Source: Channa striata
Lineage: Eukaryota; Chordata; Actinopteri; Anabantiformes; Channidae
Reading direction: 5' to 3'
Length of the DNA stretch: 64,000 nucleotides
NCBI GenBank assembly: GCA_033026295.1
Contig: CM065183.1
Location: 18,803,157-18,867,156, forward strand
Shown here one piece after another: positions 48,338 through 58,699 of the stretch. Every line of letters starts with the position of its first letter. The stretch's first letter is position 1. The position numbers and the translations under genes are program-made. Below the pieces are notes generated by a model. That model made no database searches and was not told the DNA's origin. It was given only the letters and a program-made list of their open reading frames with translations.

Positions 48338-49093
48338 ATGATGACTCAGTTACTCATCACGTTTGCCGTTTTGTCTCTGAGGCTTCAAGGTACAAACACC
48401 AATTTTTTTGTACAGGGTCAGAGATATGTGGGTTTTACTGTTATTTAGTTTTATTTAAAATGGAAAGGTGAGCTTAAAACGTATACTTATAAACGTATTT
48501 TAAAATAATGACTATTTTATAAATTATGTATTATTTTATAAATAATTAAGCTCTTTTAGTTATGGCCAAAACTGGTTTACACTTTTAACCACTTTAATAA
48601 GCTAAAAATGGTAGACAAATTCTACTACTATCAGTAACAAATTAATTGAAGGAAGGTAATGACAAAATAGTTGAAGCATTAAAAGACTGTAACACATTAA
48701 ATAACCAAAGTGCAACTTTACTAACTTACAGGTCACGTTTAACATTTGTAGCTTCTCAGTTCACAGTCAAGGTGTGAGCCAGAACCCTGAACGCCACTGG
48801 AGGTACGTGTCCAACTCTGCTGAGATGAACTGCAGCCACAACAAAGATGCTGGACATAACCAGATGTACTGGTACAGGCAGCGTCCAGGGGAGACCATGA
48901 CCCTCATTGTGTACGCGGTTTTTGGGGGGCAGCCAGACTACGGAGAGGCTCCAGACAAATATTCAGCCACCAGAGACAGTGTACAGACTGGGGCTCTTAC
49001 TGTGAGAGACTTGAAGCCCGAGGACAGCGGCATGTATTTCTGTGCTGTTAGCAACACAGTGATGTGACACGTAAGAGCGGCTGAACAAAAACG
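48338..49093 (+). CDS. TRBV: TRBV gene V19, intact
   Basis: Leader exon 48338-48389 (MMTQLLITFAVLSLRLQ) followed by an unusually long intron of about 370 bp. V exon 48760-49054 read from acceptor TTCTCAG (the next AG is out of frame): VHSQGVSQNPERHW, Cys23 in MNCSHNKDAGH, Trp41 in MYWYRQRPGETM and Cys104 in GMYFCAVSN. A TTATAAAAAA sequence lies near 48294, about 45 bp before the start, with CTCCCACCT just upstream. RSS: CACAGTG 49055-49061, 23-bp spacer, ACAAAAACG. Confidence 0.88.
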
Positions 49094-49263
49094 GTTTGCC
49101 AGTTCATCAGGTGAATATATTGTTTATGTATACGTTTCCAGCAGGTGGTGCTGGAGCTCCACGAATATTCACTTTGACACACACCACTGACAAACTTCAT
49201 GTAGCCGTTCATAGGTCACAGAGCCACTCTGTGCACTGTGTTCACTCAGACAAGAAGTCAGCC

Positions 49264-49730
49264 ATGCCGACGTTTATCTTCTTATCTTGGCTCATCGGTA
49301 ATCACTCCCTTCATACGGGATTTATTACTTAATTGTACTTTCTGAATTGTTGACTCATTTTCTGACATTCTAGGTGTTTGTCTGGCTGTTGATGTTCACC
49401 AAACACCTTCAGCTATTATCAGACGACAAGGAGACAAAGTCCAGCTGGTCTGCACCCATGAAAAGACCGACTACACCCTAATGCAGTGGTACCAGAAATC
49501 CCCTGGAGACCAAGCTCTGAAACGAATCGGGCATGTTTCTTACAGCATCGTAGAACATGAGAAATCTTTCCAAGAGCATTTTAATATCACAGGGGATCTG
49601 GGTGGAGAAACAGCAAAGAACGGTTCTCTGTTTATAGACGACCTAAAGGCACCTGAGCACACTGCAGTGTACTACTGTGCAGCTAGCTACGCACACTGAC
49701 AACTCATCCCCTGCCCTTTATACAAAAACT
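49264..49730 (+). CDS. TRBV: TRBV gene V20, intact
   Basis: Short leader exon 49264-49297 (MPTFIFLSWLI); V exon 49374-49691 starts GVCLAVDVHQTPSAI. Cys23 in LVCTHEKTDY, Trp41 in MQWYQKSPGD, Cys104 in AVYYCAASY. An extra Cys lies at the start of the V exon (GVC). RSS: heptamer CACACTG 49692-49698 (fifth base altered), 23-bp spacer, ACAAAAACT 49722-49730. First of subgroup d. Confidence 0.9.
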
Positions 49731-49967
49731 CTGAACCAACTCTTATCCCCATGGAGGATTTGGATCAGACCCCTCCCAGCCAGCTGGGAGTGGTTTATCT
49801 GGGCCGCGGGAGATGTTCAATCCTCAGTCAGATCAGCAAAGGCACCAGACGCAGTCAGATTAATCGGATGTCACGTCCCAGTAACTTAAATCCTGTGTGA
49901 GACTGTGATGTGTGCACGGTTGTGTTATTTGAGCAGTGTTTAGTAACTGTTTTACTTTCAAGTCAAA

Positions 49968-50463
49968 ATGATCCATTTTCTCTTTTTCTGTTGTCTGCCA
50001 GGTAATGACTCATTTTACAACTAAATCTTAATGTTAAATTTATGAATTTATTTATTTATTGATGCATCATCTATTATAATGTAAAAATGTTATTTTCTCT
50101 CTCTGTGCAGGTGTTGGTCTGGGTCTCGAGGTCCGACAGTCTCCCTCTGAGCTCATCACTAAGTCTGGCGATAATGTGCAGATTTTCTGCAATCATAATA
50201 AAACTGACTATTATGTGATGCTCTGGTATCAGCGTTCACCTGGAGACACAGCTATGAAACTGATCGGATACTTATACAACAGTGCTGACACAATGGAGTC
50301 AGCATATAAAGATAAGTTTAATATATCTGGAAATTTAGGAGGAAGTACAGCAAAGAACGGCTCTCTGACCATCAAGGTCAAAGGATCTGAAGAGGATGCA
50401 GTTTATTACTGTGCAGCTCGAGAAACACACTGACACAAATCCCCTGTGAACGTGACAAAAACT
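49968..50463 (+). CDS. TRBV: TRBV gene V21, intact
   Basis: Leader exon 49968-50001 (MIHFLFFCCLP); V exon 50111-50425 starts GVGLGLEVRQSPSEL. Cys23 in IFCNHNKTDYY, Trp41 in MLWYQRSPGD, Cys104 in AVYYCAARE; N-glycosylation-type sites in NISGN and NGSL. RSS: CACACTG 50426-50432, 22-bp spacer, ACAAAAACT 50455-50463. Close paralogue of V22. Confidence 0.9.
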
Positions 50464-50639
50464 GCACAATTCTTTATCATCGGTGGGTTTGAATGAGGAA
50501 CTCCTAACACCTGCTGCTGTGGTTCTATCAGGTTTGATGCAGTGACAATAACATCAACGATTTTTACTTTATTGTTTACTCCTGATTCAAGTAGAAAAAA
50601 GAAGCACAGCCATTTGGTGGATGAACAGTCAAAAGTCAA

Positions 50640-51396
50640 GCTACATCAGCACCAACTGCAGAGGTTTCCTCCACCCTTCTAAAAGCAGACACGTTCTCTT
50701 TTCTGCCAGCAGGAGTCATACAAGTCAATCTAATCACTAAGCAGACGCAGTACATGCTTGGAAACTATAATTGCTTATGACATTTAAAATACTGTATTTC
50801 ACAGACTCTGTGCTGTAAACCGCAATTTCCACAATCTGTCAGACATGTCAGGTTGCAAATATTCCTATATTTAAATACAGTTTCCCCAGCAAGCTGCATT
50901 TTAGATTTCTTGGTGACTATATGTTTCATTTTGCTCTTCTAAACCTGCAGTCAACTCAGAGCCATTAGTGACTGGAGTAGAAGGAATCTATTCCTAATGT
51001 CCATCAGTTTAGTCCTGACCTCTTCAAAGCCTAGAGACAAAGTCCAGATGTTAAGAGGTAAAAGGCATCTTTAGCTGGTTTTGTTTCTCTGGGATGCATA
51101 AAACAATGAAGCTCTAAACGTCTGTGCCAAATTAGTGACACTGTTTTTAAAATATGACATGAACCGGCTCCTCCCAGCTGCTGGTCGCCATCTGATGATC
51201 CGTTTTTCAGCCTAGACTCAAGCAGGGGCGTTATTTGATCCGTTTCCTGCTAGCTGGTCATAGCATCAGTCGGCTCTGCAAAGCCAACAGTTTATTTTTA
51301 TCATCGCTATAACTTACAGTAAATCATCAAACTAAAAAATTATTTGCCATGTTATTTACAACTTCTTCAAAATAATACAGTTGCTTAGAGGTCAAA
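50640..51396. other. V21-V22 spacer with duplicated promoter block
   Basis: No gene. The part from about 51130 to 51396 is repeated before V23 (about 51985-52252), including GACATGAACCGGCTCCTCCC and CCAACAGTTTATT. It is the shared upstream region of V22 and V23. Confidence 0.6.
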
Positions 51397-51870
51397 ATGA
51401 TTGGTTTACTCTTCATCTGTTGCCTAGCAGGTAAACCGCTGGTTGCACATAATTGGTTCCTTTAAAAATGTAAATATTTCTATTATATAATTTTTTCCCC
51501 TCTTTCTCTCTGTGCAGGTGTTGGTCTGGGTCTCGAGGTCCGACAGTCTCCCTCTGAGCTCATCACTAAGCCTGGTGATAATGTGCAGATTTTCTGCAAT
51601 CATAATAAAACTGACTATTATGTGATGCTCTGGTATCAGCGTTCGCCTGGAGACACGGCTATGAAACTGATCGGGTATTTAAACTTCGAAGCTGTCCAGC
51701 TGGAAGACCCATATACAATTAATTTCATTATCTCTGGAAATTTAGGAGGAAGTACAGCAAAGAACGGCTCCCTGACCATCAAGGTCAAAGGATCTGAAGA
51801 GGATGCAGTTTATTACTGTGCAGCGAGCAAAGCACACTGACAAAAATCCCCTGTGAACGTGACAAAAACT
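51397..51870 (+). CDS. TRBV: TRBV gene V22, intact
   Basis: Leader exon 51397-51430 (MIGLLFICCLA); V exon 51518-51832. Framework 1, CDR1 and framework 2 are almost identical to V21; CDR2 differs (YLNFEAVQLEDPY against YLYNSADTMESAY), the pattern expected from selection or conversion in CDR2. Cys104 in AVYYCAASK. RSS: CACACTG 51833-51839, 22-bp spacer, ACAAAAACT 51862-51870. Confidence 0.9.
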
Positions 51871-52252
51871 GCACAATTCTTTAACATCGGTGGGTTTGAA
51901 TGAGGAACTCCTAACACCTGCTGCTGTGGTTCTATCAGGTTTGATGCTGTGACAATAACATCAACTTATGCAACTTCCCTCTGTACCAAATTAGTGACAC
52001 TGCCTTTGAATTATGACATGAACCGGCTCCTCCCAGCTGTTAGTCGCCATCTCATGATCCGTTTTTCAGCCTAGACTCAAGCAGGATGGTTACTTGATCT
52101 GTTTCCTTCTAGCTAGTCATAGATTCAGTCGACTCTGTAGAGCCAACAGTTTATTCTTTATCATTTCTGCAACTTAAATCATAAAAACTTAAAAATTATT
52201 TGTCAAGTTATTTACAACTTCTTCAAAATAACACAGTTGCTTAGAGGTCAAA

Positions 52253-52725
52253 ATGATTGGTTTACTCTTTATCTGTTGTCTAGCAGGTAAACCGCTGGTT
52301 GCACATAATTGGTTCCTTTAAAAATGTAAATATTTTTATCATATATATTTTTTTCCCTCTTTCTCTCTGTGCAGGTGTGTGTCTGGGTCTTGAGGTCCGA
52401 CAGTCTCCCCTGAGCTCTTCGCTAACCCTGGCGATAAAGTGCAGATTTCCTGCAGCCATGATAAAACTGACTACAGAGTGATGCTCTGGTACCAGCGTTC
52501 ACCTGGAGACACAGCTATGAAACTGATCGGGTTTTGTACTCCACAGAGGTCACGATGGAAAAGCCATATGCCAACAATTTCTCAATCTCTGGCGATCTGA
52601 GTGGGAATACAGCAAAGAATGGCTTGCTAGCTATCACGCAGGCAGACAAAGAGCACAGTGCAGTTTACTACTGTGCAGCTCGAGAAGCACACTGACAAAA
52701 ATCCCCTTTGAACTTGACAGAAAAC
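52253..52725 (+). pseudogene. TRBV: TRBV pseudogene V23, two frameshifts
   Basis: Leader exon 52253-52286 is intact and near-identical to V22. The V exon (52375-52687) has a one-base loss in framework 1 (TCTCCCCTGAGC against TCTCCCTCTGAGC in V21) and another in CDR2 (GGGTTTTGTAC). Between and after these the V sequence is recognisable (SCSHDKTDYRVMLWYQRSPG; SAVYYCAARE). RSS: CACACTG 52688-52694, 22-bp spacer, degraded nonamer ACAGAAAAC. Confidence 0.88.
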
Positions 52726-52868
52726 CCTCCACTACATACACAAACCATGAAACCACTCCTCCTTTCTACACCACTTCCTTCTTCAATGAAACTCAGTGAG
52801 ACCCTGTCATAACTCAATACTGCATTTCTTTCAGGATTTCGTATTAGCCCAGCGCTCTGTCAGATACA

Positions 52869-53350
52869 ATGATTAGATTTCTGTTTTGCCATTTCCTCGC
52901 AGGTAATAACTGTTTCAGAGTCGAGTCAGACTTCTGTTACTTTACACGGTCATCTTAAACCTATAACGTGTCCATCTGTGTCCACTGCAGGTATTTCTCT
53001 GGGGATTCAGGTCCATCAGTCTCCCTCTGCGGTCTTTAGGACGCCTGGTGACGGAGTGCAGCTTGTCTGCACACACACGGAGTCAGAGTACAGAGTGATG
53101 CTGTGGTACCAGCAGTTGCCTGGAGACACAGCTCTGAAACTTGTTGGATATGGATATGCAGCGTTTAAAAGTGACAGCGTGGAAGAGCCCTTCCGAAAAC
53201 ATTTCAAATTAGCTGGAGATCTGAGCGGAGACAAAAAAAATGGTTCGCTTTCAATAACTGACCTGAAACAACCTGAGCACACCGCAACGTATTTCTGTGC
53301 TGCTAGTAAGCCACAGTACATCAAACACCCATCTGCTCTGTACAAAAACC
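52869..53350 (+). CDS. TRBV: TRBV gene V24, intact
   Basis: Leader exon 52869-52902 (MIRFLFCHFLA); V exon 52991-53311 starts GISLGIQVHQSPSAV. Cys23 in LVCTHTESEY, Trp41 in MLWYQQLPGD, Cys104 in ATYFCAASK. RSS: CACAGTA 53312-53318 (last base altered), 23-bp spacer, ACAAAAACC 53342-53350. The heptamer returns to the CACAGT type, unlike V20-V23. Confidence 0.9.
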
Positions 53351-53788
53351 TCTCCCCCTCTGCATGTAGGTTAATGAGGCAACAATCCCACTGTGAGTGT
53401 AGTGGTTTCACTGAGTTGAATTTTCACCAACTCAATATTAGTTTAATAATCTTTTACTCCACTTCACCTCCTTTTCATGCTTCGGATAAATTGATGGTGT
53501 GTCATTAAATCTCAGTCACAGTAATATCATCCCACTTTTCTTAATTTAATTTTATGTGGATTGTGAAACAATGTTATTGCGATAAGTAAGTGATATCAGA
53601 GCAAATTACGTGAACTGAAATGAACAAAGTAACGCAGATTAACTGAATTGACCCAAAGTTAGCAGGTGTTATTTCTGCCAAACAACCATATTTAAAAGCA
53701 CCGCAACAACATTTCCCTACATCACTTCCTGTCGCGTCTCATCATCCACAAAGTACAGAGCGTACCCAGTAGGTTGCTCACATTCAAC

Positions 53789-54304
53789 ATGTCGCCATCT
53801 CTTTTCATCACATCCGTCATCACCGTGTTCTGGATTAAAGGTATTGTTCTTTTATAAAGCAGTATTGATGTGGAACAATATTTCATGGAATAAGCTGTAA
53901 ATAATACCTGACTACATAATAAGTTAAGTTTTAGTAAAAAAATCTCTCCTCACAGGAGTTGACCCCAGTGCAGAAAACCAAGTGTCTCAGACTCCTGCTG
54001 AACTGATCATTAAACCAAACACTGAAGCCCACCTGAGCTTCACTCATCAAGTCTCGAGATATGACACAATCCTCTGGTATCAGCGATCACCAGGAGACAC
54101 TTCCCTAAAACTGATTGGATTCATGTATTTTAAAACTCCTAATATTGAGACATCATTTGAAAGCCACTTTAATGTGAGTGGAAATGGAGAGGAAACAGCA
54201 CAACTCCACTTCTTGAACCCGAGACACCCTGAACACAGTGGAGAATATTTTGGAGCAGCAAGTATGCACAGTGGTAAAAGCTGTAACTCACTTGTACAAA
54301 AACC
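53789..54304 (+). CDS. TRBV: TRBV gene V25, open but lacking both canonical cysteines
   Basis: Leader exon 53789-53840 (MSPSLFITSVITVFWIK); V exon 53956-54266 starts GVDPSAENQVSQTPAEL. It is open and keeps Trp41 (ILWYQRSPGD), the NVSGNGE glycosylation-type site and the end of framework 3. Cys23 is Phe (LSFTHQ, codon 54039-54041) and Cys104 is Gly (EYFGAAS, codon 54252-54254). Leader, splice sites and RSS (CACAGTG 54267-54273, 22-bp spacer, ACAAAAACC 54296-54304) all look usable. It could rearrange and be transcribed; whether the domain folds is open. Confidence 0.85.
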
Positions 54305-54339
54305 TCTAATGATGGAGCAGATAACAGCACATTAACCAG

Positions 54340-54950
54340 AAAACCACTGAAACCATGAGAAACTGTATAATATATAATATATAATAATGTATATAATTTT
54401 AACTGAATAAATAGAATGTTCTTGATGATACTGTATAAATAAGAAAAGAAAGTTGCTACAACTTAGATAGTTTGAGACATTTAAAAGGAAAACCAGCTAT
54501 TCAAGACAAATATCAATTAGCTGCCAATTATGTAACAATAATTTATAAGTTTAGTTTCTAAATAAAAGTGAATGGCCATCAAAGTGATGCTTAATGTTAC
54601 CATACAGGAGGACAAAAGCCCATGGATCTGATTTTACTGTTTCGTTACAAAATGCCAAAGTTTGAAAAAAAACTGAAGCACATTTTGAACCCAACAGGCC
54701 TTTCAAAAAGTTCTGCAGCACAAACTCTTCAGGCGCATTTACAAAACGGGTGCACTTGGACCATTTTTGCCTATTCTTCATAAACGTTGTTCTAAATGTT
54801 CTCCATTTGGTAAAGTAAACGTAACCCATGTATTGCCATAGAGTATGTTCCTTTTGCTGATGGTATCTGCTATCGACGTGAATCAGACATGTTTTTCACG
54901 CTGCTAATTTTAGCCTGTGTTGATCACTCCCCACTCCCACCAACATTTCA
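54340..54950. other. V25-V26 spacer
   Basis: AT-rich, with ATAATATATAAT repeats near 54370-54395. No coding feature. Confidence 0.45.
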
Positions 54951-55013
54951 TCTGTACTGGGACAGACAGCTGAGAGGACAAAGCTTTCAGTTGATATATA
55001 GTATGAAAATAAA
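54951..55013 (+). pseudogene. TRBV: TRBV relic V26 (framework 2 fragment)
   Basis: Reads LYWDRQLRGQSFQLIYSMKIK, resembling the framework 2-CDR2 of classical vertebrate beta V genes (LYWYRQ, then FQLIYS). Nothing V-like is found on either side. It is a small remnant of a subgroup otherwise absent from this array. Confidence 0.55.
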
Positions 55014-55747
55014 GTTGCTGACACTTTAAATTGAACTCTGAATTTAAATTTCTTAATAGCATTAAGCCAGTGACAGTTAACTAAACCATAATGTGTGGAA
55101 GATAGTTGAGTTACTCGAAGCGTTGATTTACTAAAATAATTGAAATTGAGGAGGAAAAAGGGAATAAACTGTCAAAAAGACAAACGTGTAAAAACAATGG
55201 GGTTTGGCTGGTATCTGAGAGGCGGCCACCGACACACGAGCACATGACAGTCGTGAGCCGATTCAACCAACAGGTGGAGGCAAAGCACATGATATGAGGA
55301 TTGTATCGAGTGAGCGTGCTGACGAATTAAACCACAGACTAACAGCAGCTGCTCTCACTATCCTGAGCCCCAGTTTTCCTACAGGCCACAGGTTCTTCTC
55401 TGATCAGTGCTCGACAATACCTTCACGCAAACACACGTGTGGTTGTATCTTCATGTGGTTTTCATGCAAGATCTCCAATGTTTCTATGAATTACACCACA
55501 TTGTTAATAAACTATAAGATAGTGTAGCCATGCCCCTCATTGGGTACAGATACAAAGGCTCTCCATCGCAGTAAAGTCAATCTGAAGGTCAATTCTAGCT
55601 GACAAAAGAAAAAAAAAATGGAAAAAGGAAAATGGAAAAAGTAATGGAGGAACGTTACTGTGCTGCGCTTTAATGCCACTCCCTCACTAAAAACCCTGTG
55701 ACCGAGAGGAGTGTCTCATTTCTCCTGCAGCAGAACAAACTGGGAGG
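55014..55747. other. V26-V27 spacer
   Basis: No gene recognised. Contains an A run near 55608 and, just before the V27 start, CATTTCTCCTGCAGCAG. Confidence 0.45.
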
Positions 55748-56220
55748 ATGCATCCAGCTGTGCTCGGATTTCTTCTCATCGTGTTTCCGTGTAATTAAAT
55801 TATAAATAACAGCTGCCTTGGCTAATATTTCTTATTTATACACAGAACATTTATACAGTTGTTTGCATGTGTTTTTACCCACAGATCAAAGTGCGAGTGT
55901 GACGTTTGAGCCGTCTCCCCCAAGGATAGTCACAGAAACAACAAAAGTAGAAATTAATTGCCGCCATGATGACAATGGTCTTTATCGGATGCTGTGGTAC
56001 CAGCAAACTGAAGACGGTCTAATGAATTTAATTGGATTCAGCTACTTTGGCAATGAGCCGAGCTACGAGAACCAGTTCAAAGATCAATTTAATATTACAA
56101 GAGAAAACATGCAATCAGGAGCTCTGATTCTTCGTAGTGCGAGTCGATCAGACTCAGCTGTGTATTTCTGCGCTGCCAGTACACAGTGATGTGGTTTCAT
56201 GCCACTGCATCACCAAAACC
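55748..56220 (+). CDS. TRBV: TRBV gene V27, intact
   Basis: Leader exon 55748-55790 (MHPAVLGFLLIVFP); V exon 55885-56181 starts YQSASVTFEPSPPRI. Cys23 in INCRHDDNGLY, Trp41 in MLWYQQTEDG, Cys104 in AVYFCAAST. RSS: CACAGTG 56182-56188, 23-bp spacer, ACCAAAACC 56212-56220. The only member of its subgroup here. Confidence 0.9.
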
Positions 56221-56917
56221 CTCCTCTGTCTATTCTGCCGTGTAAGATGCTAGATGCTGTCGTTACTAGACAAATACTGGAGGTCAACTCTGGTCCTCAG
56301 TCAGAAGCTGCAAAAATACAAATTATTTCTTACTTGTTGTTATACTGATTAAACCGCTATTCCAATTAGTATCTATAATTTGTAGTTATTAAAAAAATAA
56401 ACCGGTAAATGTTAATGTGGAACAAGTTGTCACAAAAACTGTTAAAATGTCAGCTATAAATAAATTAGCTTCCTTATTATCCGATATGTTTAGATGCACT
56501 CTAAATTACTTTAAGTTATTCATTTTGTTTCTGTTGTTCTGTTGTTACTGTTTTATAGTAATGCCAACCTGATAATTGATCATCTTGATAATTCAGCCTG
56601 AGAATAAAAAAAAAATCTCTACGGGGACAAGAAAGCCTGTATATTGTATTGTGTTCTAATGATCTTTTAGACTTGTGACAGTTGCTATATCCTGGGCAAT
56701 TAACCAACATATTAGTCAAAATAGTGGAAAAATGTCCAAAATCAGCATTCTGGGGAGTATTCACATTCCTTGCTTTAAAGACCCATTTCATAACCAGCCA
56801 ATGAGAATTACAGTCACCTGACTTCCGGTTACTTGATCATGTGACCGTGTGTTTCCATTGTGTTACAGAGCTGTGTTTGACTCTGCATCAGTCCGCAGGA
56901 GGCAGCTCAGCACTAAC
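56221..56917. other. V27-V28 spacer
   Basis: No gene seen. A TGATCATGTGACCGTGTG stretch near 56833 lies about 85 bp before the V28 start and may be promoter sequence. Confidence 0.4.
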
Positions 56918-57421
56918 ATGCTTGCCTCAGGCCTTTATCTGTCACTTCTGTTACACTCAGGTGGGTCTCATTTATTATTCTGGAAGGATCTAACCGGGTC
57001 AGATGTCCATTATATTATATACAATTTGCAGATCTGATGAAATGTTAAATTATGTGCATCAAGGGCAAACAAACTGAAACATCATCCTTCCTGGGCTGCA
57101 GGTCTCAGTGTTGTAGTTCTACAGTCTGGAGATCAGATATTGCGCCCGGCAGCTACAGTAACACTGGACTGCAGGATGGGTCCAGGGCTCAGCATGGGCA
57201 GCCACACCATGTACTGGTACCGGCAAAACCACTACGGAGCTCCAGTTGAGTTCCTCTCCAAAGAGTACGACCAAACTGTCGGGCACATCCAGTCGTCCAT
57301 CGACACGTCCAAAAACAAATTCAGCCTTCAGATTACTGAGCTGTTTGTGAATGACAGCAGCACCTACTACTGTGCCGCCAGTCACAGTGATGCACACAGA
57401 CCAGACAGTCATACAAATAAC
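56918..57421 (+). CDS. TRBV: TRBV gene V28, divergent, VH-like framework 3
   Basis: Leader exon 56918-56960 (MLASGLYLSLLLHS); V exon 57102-57382 starts GLSVVVLQSGDQILR. Cys23 in LDCRMGPGLS, a longer CDR1, Trp41 in MYWYRQNHYGA, then SIDTSKNKFSLQI in framework 3 and Cys104 in TYYCAAS. RSS: CACAGTG 57383-57389, 23-bp spacer, weak nonamer ACAAATAAC. Framework 3 recalls immunoglobulin heavy-chain V genes (DTSKNQFSL), but position and RSS place it in the beta array. Confidence 0.85.
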
Positions 57422-57429
57422 AATTCTGT

Positions 57430-58215
57430 CTGGTGACACAGATGGCAGCAGGCAGGAAGGAGCTGTGGCTTGTTGGAGTTTAATTTCAATAAAGTAGGTC
57501 AAAACACACTGGGCCAATATTAGATATTAGTGTGGTTTCAATGAAAAACGATACAAAGCATAAATACAATCATCTCCATGAGAATAAAAACTTGCTGCAG
57601 ACTAAGCAACAAAGAGTTGAATAGCTGTAGACGGTATAGGTGTACCTAGTAAATTGGCCAATGAGCACACAAACCAAATGGAAGCACTACCCTACACAAA
57701 ACCCAAATAATATTGGCCCTTGTTTTTAACCAACACTACAATAAGGAGGCACATGACCTGCAGGACTCTGGATCTGTAATATATCTTGTTTGAACAGTAC
57801 GAGGCGTAAAATAGCCACAAAGACATGAGACAAACCATAATTAGACCTAAATTAATCCAAAATGCAGCAGTAAAAATGATGGTGAAAATGCAGCAGTCTG
57901 TCTTTTCGTTTCATGCCAAACAGTTTCACCTGTTGGAGAAGCAATAATTTTTACATATTCATCCCGCAAATCTCTGAAAGCCACAGGAGTTTTTAGTGAT
58001 GTGAAGCACAGAGCTCAGAAACCTGCAGTTGCTGCTCAGCGTCCACTAGGAGACTGTCTCTGTTCAGAAACCTGCATGAGCCTGTGAAGCAACACTCACA
58101 TGGGCAACGAGCTGCTGGTGAGAAGAACACAGGGAGGACCGGAGCTTCTTTCTGAGGGACTGACAGCAGTAGATCATAATATTTATTAGATGTCAGTGAA
58201 GACAACTGTCCAACG
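57430..58215. other. V28-V29 spacer
   Basis: No coding feature on the + strand. Minus-strand ORFs reaching from about 57993 into V29 are antisense shadows. Confidence 0.45.
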
Positions 58216-58677
58216 ATGATCGTCCTATTTGCAGTGTTATTCCTCTCAAGTAAGAACATTTTACCTGAGCTGAAATACATACTGTCGCTTTTCTTAAAGG
58301 TTTTTCTTACACCTGCGTCTGTTTTCTTACAGATTTCTCCCTCTGTGTAAAAATTGTCCAGCCTCCGTTTATTCTCAGCCGTGACGGAGACCTGGCTGCA
58401 ACTCTTCGGTGTGAACAAGATGACGATCAGTATTTCTACATGTACTGGTACAAACAGAGCAGCGATGGGAATATACAACTGGTAACATATTCTCTTGGTA
58501 AAGACGCGTGGGACATTGAAGCTCCTTTCCTGAAATCCAAGTACACCATGAACCGGCCTGCAGTGCTGAACACCTCTCTGCAGATCCGCCATGTGGAGGC
58601 CACAGACTCAGCTGTGTATTACTGCGCTTCCAGTAGAGCACAACGGTTCACAAAGCCTCAGCAGCCAAACAACAACC
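58216..58677 (+). CDS. TRBV: TRBV gene V29, intact, D-proximal
   Basis: Leader exon 58216-58249 (MIVLFAVLFLS, donor GTAAGA). V exon 58333-58638 starts NFSLCVKIVQPPFIL, with Cys23 in LRCEQDDDQYF, Trp41 in MYWYKQSSDG and Cys104 in AVYYCASSR. CASS is the typical end of mammalian beta V genes, and this is the most classical V of the array. RSS: heptamer CACAACG 58639-58645, 23-bp spacer, ACAACAACC 58669-58677; both elements deviate from consensus. Confidence 0.9.
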
Positions 58678-58699
58678 TCAGAAACGAACAAACGATCGG

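Noticed and set aside
49374..49382. Additional cysteine GVC at the start of V20 as an unusual bond
   Set aside because: It lies at the signal-cleavage region and is probably removed or at the flexible N-terminus.
57993..58592. 199-residue minus-strand ORF
   Set aside because: It is antisense to the V29 V exon and its leader, shows no domain, and is a shadow of the real gene.
32321..58677. V genes as TCR alpha/delta or immunoglobulin light chain
   Set aside because: The downstream D segment with 12- and 23-RSS, 12-type J segments and a C gene with beta-type domain and membrane lysine fit TCR beta.
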